Positions 22,036 to 29,609 of a stretch of DNA of 64,000 bases are shown in pieces (position 1 is the first letter of the stretch; each line of letters begins with the position of its first letter). This stretch comes from Microbacterium aoyamense (GTDB taxonomy: Bacteria; Actinomycetota; Actinomycetes; Actinomycetales; Microbacteriaceae). Under the pieces are notes generated by a model. It had not been told where the DNA came from. It saw only the letters and a program-made list of their open reading frames with translations, and did no database searches. A program made the position numbers and the translations under genes. The DNA lies in contig NZ_JAKNUT010000005.1 of the NCBI RefSeq assembly GCF_023155855.1, forward strand, positions 124,001-188,000, written 5' to 3'.

Positions 22036-22601
22036 AGCGCCCCCGTCTGCGGGCACTCCCACGAACCGGGCCCGGTCTCTGTCAGAGGAACGCCCGCCTT
22101 GCCCACCCAGGCGATGCGGCGTGCGGGGACCCCCACGACGAGCGCGAAGTCGGGGACATCCTTCACGACGACCGCGCCGGCGGCGACCGTCGCCCAGGCG
22201 CCGATCGTGACGGGGGCGACGCACGTCGCCCGGGCGCCGATCGAAGCCCCTTCGCGGATCTGAACCCCGACCGGCTCCCAGTCATGCGCACTCTTGAGCG
22301 TGCTGTCGGGATTCACCGCACGGGGGTAGGTGTCGTTGGTCAGAACGACCGCCGGCCCGATGAAGACGCCGTCGGCGAGCCGTGCCGGCTCATAGACGAG
22401 GGCGTAGTTCTGGACCTTGCAGTTGTCGCCGAGGACCACTCCCGGGCCGATGTACGCACCGCGGCCGATGATGCAGTTCTGACCCAGCGAGGCGTTCTCG
22501 CGCACCTGGGCCAAGTGCCAGATCGACGATCCGTCGCCGACGGATGCCTGCGGTGAGACATCGGCGGAGTCGACGATGCGCGCCGGAGCGGGCTGGTTCA
22601 T
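21999..22601 (-). CDS. wbpD: UDP-amino-sugar N-acetyltransferase, WbpD/WlbB-like
   Basis: A 200-residue left-handed beta-helix acetyltransferase. Isoleucine-patch hexapeptide repeats run through most of it (for example SSIWHLAQVRENASLGQNC, IGRGAYIGPGVVLGDNC, VQNYALVYEPARLADGVFIG, then GASIGARATCVAPVTIG and VVKDVPDFALVVGVPAR). The order and wording match WbpD/WlbB, which acetylates the 3-amino group of UDP-GlcNAc3NA. The matching oxidoreductase and aminotransferase lie at 55379 and 56362. ATG at 22601 has GAGGGAGA upstream, and TAGGAT at 22645-22650 is a likely -10. The 3' end overlaps rmlCD by 37 bases tail to tail. Confidence 0.8.
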   Translation of the reverse strand: MNQPAPARIVDSADVSPQASVGDGSSIWHLAQVRENASLGQNCIIGRGAYIGPGVVLGDNCKVQNYALVYEPARLADGVFIGPAVVLTNDTYPRAVNPDSTLKSAHDWEPVGVQIREGASIGARATCVAPVTIGAWATVAAGAVVVKDVPDFALVVGVPARRIAWVGKAGVPLTETGPGSWECPQTGALYRESDGVLSEA

Positions 22602-22719
22602 GATGTCTCCCTCGTCGCCTCCGCTGATCGAGGAGACGATCATGATCCTAGCGGCGCGCACACGGGGGCGCCCGCTGTCGATTGGCGGGGACACCCCTCA
22701 CATCGATATCGTCTCGAGA
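22602..22719. promoter_or_regulatory. divergent promoter region, acetyltransferase versus CAP/CWB2 gene
   Basis: A 118-bp gap. On the minus strand TAGGAT (22645-22650) suits a start near 22638 and a leader of about 37 nt for the acetyltransferase. On the plus strand TATCGT (22707-22712) lies seven bases before the GTG at 22720, suggesting a leaderless message, with TTGGCG (22682-22687) as a possible -35 at 19-bp spacing. Confidence 0.45.
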
Positions 22720-24375
22720 GTGCCACTCGCCCCCCAGAGCGTCATCCATCGACTCGTCCGCCCCGTCGGCCTGCTTGTCGTCACAACCCTGATCGCATCG
22801 CTCGCGCTCGCCGCCGCACCCGCCCCCGGGTCGGCGGCCACGGGGGCCGCGGCGGAGGTCTTCGATCGCACGAACGCCCAGCGCGCGAGCGCGGGTCTTC
22901 CGGCGCTTGTCAGCGACCCCGCCCTCGACGCGGCAGCCGGCGAATGGGCTCGCTATCTCGCGAAGAGCTGCACGTTCACGCACAGCTCGTCCGAGTGGCG
23001 CAGTTCGCGGATCGACGTGGCCGGGTGGGCTGCGTCGGGCGAGAACATCGCGGCCGGCTACCTCACTCCGGCCGATGTCATGGGCGGATGGATGGCGTCG
23101 CCCGGGCATGCCGCGAACATCCTCAATCGCAGCTATACGGGTCTCGGCGTGGGCTACGCGACCGGCACCTGCTACCGCACCTACTGGGTGCAGATCTTCG
23201 GAATCGCCAAGCCGGCGCTCGCGACACGGCCCGCGGCCGTCAGCGGCACGAACGCGATCGGCGCGACGCTCACGGCGTCTTCGAGCGGGTGGCCGGCGGG
23301 CACGTCCCTGGCGTGGCAGTGGCTCTCCGACGGCCGCGCGATCAGCGGCGCGACGGCGTCGCGCTACTCGCCGACGATCTCGGACAGCGGCAAGCGCATC
23401 AGCGCCCGCGTGACGGGCTCGCATCCGTCGTACTTCCCCGCGTCATCCACCTCCGCCGCAACGCGGCCGGTGACCGGCGGCGCCACGACGACGCGGATGT
23501 CGGGCGGGGACCGATACGCGACGTCGGCCGCCATCGCTCGGGCGGGCTATCCGTCAGGAGCTGACACCGTCTTCGTCGCGTCCGGAACGGCTTTCCCGGA
23601 CGCGCTGAGCGCCGCGCCGGCCGCAGCAGCAGCGGATGCCCCGGTGCTGCTGACGGATCCCGATCGGCTCGGCGACGCGACGCGCGCCGCGCTCGAGGCC
23701 CTCGCACCGGAGCGGATCGTCGTCGTCGGCGGCACGGGTGCCGTCTCACCCGAGGTCGAAGACGCCCTCGGCGACATCGCGCCGACGTCGAGGATCGGCG
23801 GCGGCGACCGGTATGCGACATCCCGCGCGCTGGTGGACGCGTTCTTCACGGGATCATCGACCGCGTACGTGGCGACCGGCACCGACTTCCCCGACGCTCT
23901 CACCGCCGGAGCCGCTGCGGGTGCCCTTGGCGCTCCGGTGCTCCTCGTCGACGGACGTGCGTCCGACGTGTCGCCCGACACCCTCAGCCTTCTGCGCGGA
24001 CTGGGGACGACGTCGATCCGGGTCGTCGGCGGCACCGGTGCCGTGAGCGAGGCCGTCGCCCGGAGTCTGGCGTCGGCGGGAGCACCGGTCCAACGACTGT
24101 CGGGCACGTCGCGCTACGGCACCGCTGCGGCGATCAACGCGCAGGCGTTCGCGTCCGAGAGCACCGTCTATCTGGCTGCGGGGACGAGCTTCGCCGATGC
24201 GCTTTCGGGGGCCGCGATCGCCGGGGCGTCCGGCATCCCGCTGTTCACCACGGCGTCCTCGTGCCTCGTCGCCGAGACCGACGCGGCCATCACCCGGCTG
24301 CGGCCGACGACCGTGACGCTGCTCGGCGGCACCGGCGCCCTCTCTGCGGACGTCGCGGCCCTGCGCCGCTGCTGA
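22720..24375 (+). CDS. secreted CAP-domain protein with CWB2 wall anchor
   Basis: A 551-residue secreted protein. A signal peptide spans about residues 11-40 (hydrophobic core LLVVTTLIASLALAAA). A CAP/SCP domain follows (about 45-163) with GENIAAGY and WMASPGHAANIL motifs and the cysteine pair CTFTH...CYRTYW. Next is an Ig-like domain (about 168-250; LAWQWLSDG, ISGATASRY), then three CWB2 repeats (about 260-551), each with a RYATS-type start, a FPDAL motif, a PVLL segment and a VVGGTGAVS turn. CAP domains bind lipids or have other extracellular roles; none can be assigned. GTG at 22720 suits a leaderless promoter; ATG at 22642 has a GAGGAG but would give an unusually long basic leader. The gene faces a convergent CWB2 peptidase. 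Confidence 0.85.
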   Translation: MPLAPQSVIHRLVRPVGLLVVTTLIASLALAAAPAPGSAATGAAAEVFDRTNAQRASAGLPALVSDPALDAAAGEWARYLAKSCTFTHSSSEWRSSRIDVAGWAASGENIAAGYLTPADVMGGWMASPGHAANILNRSYTGLGVGYATGTCYRTYWVQIFGIAKPALATRPAAVSGTNAIGATLTASSSGWPAGTSLAWQWLSDGRAISGATASRYSPTISDSGKRISARVTGSHPSYFPASSTSAATRPVTGGATTTRMSGGDRYATSAAIARAGYPSGADTVFVASGTAFPDALSAAPAAAAADAPVLLTDPDRLGDATRAALEALAPERIVVVGGTGAVSPEVEDALGDIAPTSRIGGGDRYATSRALVDAFFTGSSTAYVATGTDFPDALTAGAAAGALGAPVLLVDGRASDVSPDTLSLLRGLGTTSIRVVGGTGAVSEAVARSLASAGAPVQRLSGTSRYGTAAAINAQAFASESTVYLAAGTSFADALSGAAIAGASGIPLFTTASSCLVAETDAAITRLRPTTVTLLGGTGALSADVAALRRC

Positions 24376-24408
24376 CGCAGACAGCGCAGGGCCGCGACGA
24401 GCGCGTGG

Positions 24409-27264
24409 CTACGGGCACATCCCGAGGGCGGCGACGTTGGCGTTGAGCGCGCCGGACCCGCCGATCAGTGTGACCGTACCGGTGGCGTTCGCGCCGATCT
24501 GCGCACCCGCTCCCGCCGAGACGCACGTGGGCGGCGTCACATGCAGGGGTGCGCCGTTCACCCCCGCGAGCACGGCACCCGCGAGGGCGTCGGCGTATCC
24601 GGTCCCCGTGGCGAGGAACACCTCGGACACGGCGCCCGTGACCTGCTCGTTGATCTTGGCGCTCGTCTCGTAGCGGCTCGTGCCCGACAGACGCTCAGGC
24701 GTGTAGCCGAGGGTCGAGAGCTGACTCATGATGCCGGCGCTGACAGCACCCGTGCCGCCGATGACCCACGCCTTCATACCCGCGTCGGCCTTCAGCTCGG
24801 CGAGCAGCGCGATCGTGTCGGCGTCGAGGGTCGCGAGGGCCCCGTCCACGAGCACGACGGGCGCGCCCTTTCCACCCGCGACCGCCGACGCGGACAGCGC
24901 GTCGGGGTAGTTGCGCCCCGTCGCGATGTAGACCTGCGACACCGAGCCCGCCGCGAAGGCATCCTCGACCAGAGCGCGGGCCGTGTGGTAGCGACTGGCA
25001 CCGCGCTTGCGATCGACCTCGGGCGGCATGCCCTCCTCGACCGTCGCGGCGTCGGCGACCTGGTCGGCCATCGCTTCGGAGACGGCGCCGAGGCCGCCGA
25101 CGATGACGACGCGCTCCGGGCTCAGCCGCGCGAGTTCGGCGGCGACGGATGCCGGAAGCGCTCCCGTCGGGGGCACGAGGAGAAGAGGCCCGTTGAGGTA
25201 GGCCGCAGACGGCGCCGCGCCGAGCGCGTCGGGGTAATTGAGCCCCGTTGCGATGTACACGATCTCGGCGGCGTCCTCTTCTCCGGGGAAGGCGCGCTCG
25301 GATACCTTCACCGCTGTGTCGTAGCGTGATGCTCCGCTGATGCGCTCGGTCGGCGCGGGACCCCCGGGTGCGGGCGAGACCACCGGCGAGACCACCGCGA
25401 TGTTGCGGTACCCCGGACGAACAGGCGTCGCACGGACCGAGATCGAGGCACCCTTGTCGGCGCCCTGCAGCTGGTACGTGGACTTCGTGGCTCCCGCGAT
25501 GGCCGACCCGTTCCGCAGCCACTGGTAGTTCACCGAGGTCGGCACAGGTGCCCATGCCGAAGTCCCGACGCCGTTCACCGTGAGCGTCTTGCCGACATAC
25601 GGGTCGCCGCCGCCGTTGACCGAAACGCTCGATGCCGTCGGCACGGTCGTGTACGGCGTGTAGAAGCCCACTTCGACCGTCGCCGTCGTCGCGGTGGTCG
25701 ACACGACCCGCACCGTCACGTTGTTGGTGTACGTCTTGATCTGCTCGCCGGCACGGAAATGCATCGCGTGAGTGTGACCGACACCGGAAGTGACGTGACG
25801 CGAGAGAGCGAGCGAGTAGCCGGGCCAGTAGTAGTCGCAATTGCCGATGCACTCGTCTTCGTAGAGGCGCATGACGCGCACGCCCGGGCCGTAGTCGTCG
25901 TTGGCCTCATTACTGGACCACAGCGCGTACATCGCATTGGCGTCACGCCCGGTGGCCGAACGATACTCGACGAAGAGCTTCTCACCGTTGGTCGGGTCAG
26001 TGACCTGCAGCGCGCGGGTGCCCGCCGTCGCGCTGATCGCCTCCACTGTGTAGGTCTGCAGCAGGCCGCCCGAAGTCTTCACCTCCTGAAGTCCGTTCGC
26101 CACGGAGAGCGCGCCCAGCTTGACCTTCTGGGTCGCGCTCAGCGCGGCGATGTTGCGGGTCGTGGCGAGGCTGCCGCTCGGCGAGATGAACCCTCCGCCC
26201 ATGACGTCGAACGTGTCCCAGTACTCGTAGTCCTCGCAGGCGGGGTCGGCGGGCTGCCGCGTTGCGGATTTGCGCGCGCTGTCGACCTTGGGCGCCGTGC
26301 ACTCGCGGACGTTGGAGTGGTTGAGCGTGATGTTGTGGCCGAACTCATGGAACAGAACCTGGTCCCAGTCGGCGGGGCTCGCGATAGGGATCTGAGCGTG
26401 GATCAGACCGCCGTCGTAGAGGGTCGTACCGAGCGTGCCCAGGCCACCGCCGCCGCACCAATTCTCGTCCACGAGCACAACGAGGTGCCGGCTCGTCTGG
26501 CCGTACCAGTACGCACCGTTATCGATCGACCCCATGCCGAACGCTGCCGCGCCATTGTTCCAGGCGGTGCGCTCATCGCACACGTCCCACGAGACGGTCT
26601 GCGACCGTACGGAGGTCGCCGTGATGGACGAGATCTGACCGGCAGACTGGCTTCCCCAGAACTCGCTCAAACGGCCTACTGCCGCGCTGATCTCGCTAGC
26701 CGAGGGAGCAACCGATCCACTGCCGTTCTCCGTGTACGCGATGATGTCCAGCGTGTGCGCCCGTGGCGACACCGCCGCAGCAACGACAGGCTCAGCGAAC
26801 GCGCTGACAACAGGAAGTGCGACGCCTTCGCCCTCGGCTGCCAGCGCGACTGCCGTCGCGACCTCGGCGGAACTCAGCTCTGCGAGGTCGTCCACTCTTT
26901 GCTCGACCGCGACCTGCACGTCGGCGGGGACGTCGACCGTCGCTGTGTATTCCTGCCCGCTCGCCAGGCCCGCAGCATCCACGTCGGTGAGTTCGACCAT
27001 CGCCCCGTCGTCGGTGAGCAGCGCCACAGAGCCCTCGTGGTGGATCTCGGGTTCAGCTGCCGCGTGGTCGTGCGCTGACATGTGCACCGGGCGCGCTTCG
27101 GCGGGGATGACCCGCAGCACACCCGTCAGCTCGACCTGCGTCGGCGCTGCGGTCGCCCCGACCTCGCCGACGGCGGGGCTTGCCGCCATCGTGGTGATGA
27201 TGAGCGCGGATGCGGCGACGACGCCGGCAACTCCTCGCCACGTGCGTGCTCGACCAGCGTGCAT
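24409..27264 (-). CDS. secreted zinc metallopeptidase with CWB2 wall anchor
   Basis: A 951-residue exported protein. The signal peptide covers about residues 1-33. After a pro-region comes a peptidase domain (about 170-440) with HEFGHNITLNH at 306-316, the HExxHxxxxxH zinc motif of metzincins, and a Met-turn candidate DVMGG at 353-357; the layout resembles gametolysin-like (M11) peptidases. An Ig-like domain (about 545-630; NYQWLRNGSAIAGAT) resembles those in the CAP and LRR proteins of this window. Three CWB2 repeats (about 640-951) complete it. ATG at 27264 is preceded by GGGAGGCAAGG. It probably cleaves proteins at the cell surface; the substrate is unknown. It converges with the CAP gene, where only a weak CTGCGC/GCGCAG hairpin (24361-24389) could act as terminator. 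Confidence 0.88.
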   Translation of the reverse strand: MHAGRARTWRGVAGVVAASALIITTMAASPAVGEVGATAAPTQVELTGVLRVIPAEARPVHMSAHDHAAAEPEIHHEGSVALLTDDGAMVELTDVDAAGLASGQEYTATVDVPADVQVAVEQRVDDLAELSSAEVATAVALAAEGEGVALPVVSAFAEPVVAAAVSPRAHTLDIIAYTENGSGSVAPSASEISAAVGRLSEFWGSQSAGQISSITATSVRSQTVSWDVCDERTAWNNGAAAFGMGSIDNGAYWYGQTSRHLVVLVDENWCGGGGLGTLGTTLYDGGLIHAQIPIASPADWDQVLFHEFGHNITLNHSNVRECTAPKVDSARKSATRQPADPACEDYEYWDTFDVMGGGFISPSGSLATTRNIAALSATQKVKLGALSVANGLQEVKTSGGLLQTYTVEAISATAGTRALQVTDPTNGEKLFVEYRSATGRDANAMYALWSSNEANDDYGPGVRVMRLYEDECIGNCDYYWPGYSLALSRHVTSGVGHTHAMHFRAGEQIKTYTNNVTVRVVSTTATTATVEVGFYTPYTTVPTASSVSVNGGGDPYVGKTLTVNGVGTSAWAPVPTSVNYQWLRNGSAIAGATKSTYQLQGADKGASISVRATPVRPGYRNIAVVSPVVSPAPGGPAPTERISGASRYDTAVKVSERAFPGEEDAAEIVYIATGLNYPDALGAAPSAAYLNGPLLLVPPTGALPASVAAELARLSPERVVIVGGLGAVSEAMADQVADAATVEEGMPPEVDRKRGASRYHTARALVEDAFAAGSVSQVYIATGRNYPDALSASAVAGGKGAPVVLVDGALATLDADTIALLAELKADAGMKAWVIGGTGAVSAGIMSQLSTLGYTPERLSGTSRYETSAKINEQVTGAVSEVFLATGTGYADALAGAVLAGVNGAPLHVTPPTCVSAGAGAQIGANATGTVTLIGGSGALNANVAALGMCP

Positions 27265-27358
27265 CCTTGCCTCCCGGCGTCCCAGAGCACCAGCATCCCC
27301 AGCGGTGCTGGTTCATCCTAAGCATTTCCTGGGAGTTTTCTGACCTCCTGTGGAAAGT
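27265..27358 (-). promoter_or_regulatory. promoter and structured leader of the metallopeptidase gene
   Basis: A 94-bp gap. TAGGAT (27315-27320) is a -10 candidate, giving a start near 27308. The leader contains a perfect 7-bp inverted repeat, ACCAGCA (27289-27295) with TGCTGGT (27306-27312) around a 10-nt loop, at the very 5' end of the message. Upstream, TTTCC/GGAAA arms (27325-27329 and 27352-27356) enclose a GGAG/CTCC stem that may end the deacetylase transcript. Confidence 0.4.
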
Positions 27359-28354
27359 TCAGTTGAAGCGGACCCAGAACGACTGAAAGCTCATGAAGAG
27401 GTCGTTCTGACGGATGCCGGCGAGCGGGAACGCATCGTCGTGGAGCCAGCCGTAGTTCCTGCCGTGTGCGCCGAGACGCTCGCCGTTCGGACCGAGCGCG
27501 AACGCCGCGGCGGCGGACTCCGGGCTCACGAAGGCCGACATCCGCTGGCGAGGATCGAGGAAGCAGGTCGCACCGACCTGGGGGCCGACGCCGAAGTCCA
27601 CGTTCCACAGGACCTGGTGCACCGCGACGTGATCCGGATGCGGATACGAGTAGCAGGAATGCCCTTCATTGGCGAAGGCGCCGATCATCGCGCCGACCCG
27701 CGCCGGGTCGAGCCCCCACGTGTCGCGATTCGCGATGAGCGTCTGCAGCGCCCACGCCGCTTCGTCCTGCGTGAGGTCGCCGTCGCCGAGGTCGAAGAAC
27801 ACCACCGCGCCGCGGCCCGCGGCATCCTTCCACACCCTCGCCGTCCGCAGGGACGCGTCGCAGTCGCGCACACCGTCGTCGTCGTGACAGATCTCGACGC
27901 CCTCGGCCGGGAGGTCGGTGTACTCCGTCATCGCGCCGAAGTCGCCCGGGATCGTCGGATCGGATTCCGACATCTGCGTGAGGTAGCCGAGCAGCGAGTT
28001 CTGCCGCGCCTCCATGCATTCGGGCGTCCAGCGGCCCGGCGGATCGGGGTCGGGCGCCCGCTCGCCGAGGTCTGCCTGCAGAGACGTCTCGCGGATGTCG
28101 GGTTCGCAGAAGCCCGTCTCGTCGCCGCGAGTGAGCGAGACGAAGATCTTGTACTCGTCGGGGGTGTCCTCGACGAGCGACCATGTCTGGAACTCGTCGT
28201 CCGGATGCGGCACCACGACGATCGAGGCGGTGTGCTCGACCGGAGTCCGGGCGATCGCGATGGCCAGCAGCGCAACCGTGCCTCCGGCGACGACGGCGAG
28301 CAGGATCGACCACGCGATGATCCCGCGCGTGAGGGGAGGGATGCCGGCGGTCAC
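27359..28354 (-). CDS. membrane-anchored PIG-L/LmbE-type deacetylase
   Basis: A 331-residue protein with one N-terminal hydrophobic segment (about 12-36), which anchors the rest outside the membrane, and a PIG-L fold. The zinc motif HPDDE is at residues 50-54, and HPDH in the SYPHPDHVAVHQ segment supplies the later histidine. PIG-L enzymes remove N-acetyl groups from sugars such as GlcNAc derivatives. The GTG start overlaps the stop of the transmembrane acetyltransferase gene (GTGA), so the two are made together; an acetylation/deacetylation pair acting on a surface glycan is a reasonable inference. Cysteines are numerous (CEPDI, CHDD, RDCDA, SCYSY, TCFLD), fitting an extracytoplasmic, disulfide-containing domain. 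A mycothiol-type (MshB) role is unlikely given the membrane anchor. Confidence 0.78.
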   Translation of the reverse strand: MTAGIPPLTRGIIAWSILLAVVAGGTVALLAIAIARTPVEHTASIVVVPHPDDEFQTWSLVEDTPDEYKIFVSLTRGDETGFCEPDIRETSLQADLGERAPDPDPPGRWTPECMEARQNSLLGYLTQMSESDPTIPGDFGAMTEYTDLPAEGVEICHDDDGVRDCDASLRTARVWKDAAGRGAVVFFDLGDGDLTQDEAAWALQTLIANRDTWGLDPARVGAMIGAFANEGHSCYSYPHPDHVAVHQVLWNVDFGVGPQVGATCFLDPRQRMSAFVSPESAAAAFALGPNGERLGAHGRNYGWLHDDAFPLAGIRQNDLFMSFQSFWVRFN

Positions 28355-29550
28355 GGGCGCACGTAGATCCGGTGTCGATGCAGGATCATCGCCAGGCCCG
28401 TCCAGAACACGAGCAGCAGGATCGTCCACACGAGCTGGGGCGGGCCGGGGAAGGGGATCGCCTCGGCGATCGAATGCGAGAGCGGCACACCCGACGGGCC
28501 GGGGTGATGGAGGAGGCTCGTGAGGATGTGCGAGCCGAAGTAGACCAGGAGGCTGTTGCGTCCGAGCGCTAGCAGCGGATAGGACGCGACCTCGATCGGA
28601 CGCCACGGGTGAGCCCGATCGAGAAGCAGATGCCCGATCAGCAGGACGACACCCGTGATCGCCGCGATTCCGAGTGCGAACGGCGCCGTCCACAGCCGCT
28701 TCATGATCGGCAGCTCGACGCCGAGCAGGATCGGGAGCGTGAGGAACGTGAGCGCCGCGAGCGCGACGAACGAGACGCACGCCGCGAGCATCGGGACGAT
28801 CGCGACCTCGGGTCCGCGTCCCGTCGCGAGCGACCGTCTGCGTGTGGCGAGCATGAGGTGTCCGAGCGTCGCCCCCGCCGAGGCCGAGATCATCGCGCCG
28901 AGAATCGCGACGATGCCCTCGGGATCGTGCCCTGCGATGCCACCCGCATACATGTGGGCACCGAAGACGAGGCTGTCGAGAGCACCCGACGGATTGCACT
29001 CCTTGGTCAGGATGCCGGCGGTGCAGCGTGTCGCGAAGACGGTCAGGATCGTCGTGTGCACGAAGGCGAGCAGGACGGTGATGATCGCCCATCCGCGCCA
29101 GGTCTTGGTGACGAGATGGAGCAGCCCGATGAGTGCGACGAGTACCGCATAGAGCTGGAGGACGCCCGTCACGCGCCACGTGAAGACGTCGAGCGACCAC
29201 TCGACGATCGCGTTGTAGACGAGGCCCAGGGCGAACAGGACCGCAACCCGCCGCAACAGGGGGCCGACCTTCACGGTGCGCGCCATCGCGAAGGCGAGAC
29301 CGCAGCCCGAGAGGGTGACGAAGACGGGGAAGATGACGTCGATCGGGTTGACGCCCTCCCACGGAGCGTGGCCGAACCACGACGGCGTGAGGAGGAGACT
29401 GTTGACCGACACGCTCGCGATCAGCATCCATCCGCGCGCCCAATCGAGGCTCGCGATCCGGAACGTGTTGTGACGCGAGGGCTTCGCGGGCGGCGCTTCG
29501 GGCTCCGTGCCCGACGCAGGCGACAGCGCTGTGTCGTCGGGCGTGGGCAT
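28351..29550 (-). CDS. transmembrane acetyltransferase, HGSNAT/DUF1624-like
   Basis: A 399-residue protein with about ten hydrophobic segments. The N-terminal motif RIASLDWARGWMLIASVSVN and the late segment ALGRNSLLVYFGSHI match heparan-alpha-glucosaminide N-acetyltransferase-like/DUF1624 membrane acyltransferases, which carry acetyl groups across the membrane to sugars. It is coupled to the PIG-L deacetylase. ATG at 29550 has no ribosome binding site, but TAAGCT lies seven bases upstream (29558-29563), so a leaderless message is likely; an upstream in-frame start would overlap this promoter and the terminator hairpin. Substrate unknown. Confidence 0.72.
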   Translation of the reverse strand: MPTPDDTALSPASGTEPEAPPAKPSRHNTFRIASLDWARGWMLIASVSVNSLLLTPSWFGHAPWEGVNPIDVIFPVFVTLSGCGLAFAMARTVKVGPLLRRVAVLFALGLVYNAIVEWSLDVFTWRVTGVLQLYAVLVALIGLLHLVTKTWRGWAIITVLLAFVHTTILTVFATRCTAGILTKECNPSGALDSLVFGAHMYAGGIAGHDPEGIVAILGAMISASAGATLGHLMLATRRRSLATGRGPEVAIVPMLAACVSFVALAALTFLTLPILLGVELPIMKRLWTAPFALGIAAITGVVLLIGHLLLDRAHPWRPIEVASYPLLALGRNSLLVYFGSHILTSLLHHPGPSGVPLSHSIAEAIPFPGPPQLVWTILLLVFWTGLAMILHRHRIYVRP

Positions 29551-29557
29551 GACGACC

Positions 29558-29563
29558 AGCTTA
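29558..29563 (-). promoter_or_regulatory. -10 element of leaderless acetyltransferase/deacetylase promoter
   Basis: TAAGCT on the minus strand, seven bases before the ATG at 29550. It abuts the terminator hairpin of the upstream CWB2 gene and shares one base with it. Confidence 0.5.
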
Positions 29564-29599
29564 CGTCGGCGGGCGCGCACGACACGCGCCCGCCGACGT
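29563..29599 (-). terminator. perfect 15-bp hairpin after a CWB2 gene
   Basis: ACGTCGGCGGGCGCG at 29563-29577 pairs without a mismatch with 29585-29599 around a seven-base loop. It begins eleven bases after the stop of the CWB2 gene ending at 29610. There is no U-tract on either side, as is common for GC-rich actinobacterial terminators. It is the strongest inverted repeat seen in the window. Confidence 0.7.
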
Positions 29600-29609
29600 C
29601 AGCGGTTGC

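Noticed and set aside
24361-24389. CTGCGC/GCGCAG hairpin between convergent CAP and peptidase genes as a strong terminator
   Set aside because: The stem is only 6 bp, overlaps the CAP gene's stop codon and has no U-tract; kept only as a weak possibility.
27359-28354. PIG-L protein as mycothiol deacetylase (MshB)
   Set aside because: It has an N-terminal membrane anchor, many cysteines and coupling to a membrane acetyltransferase, unlike cytosolic MshB.
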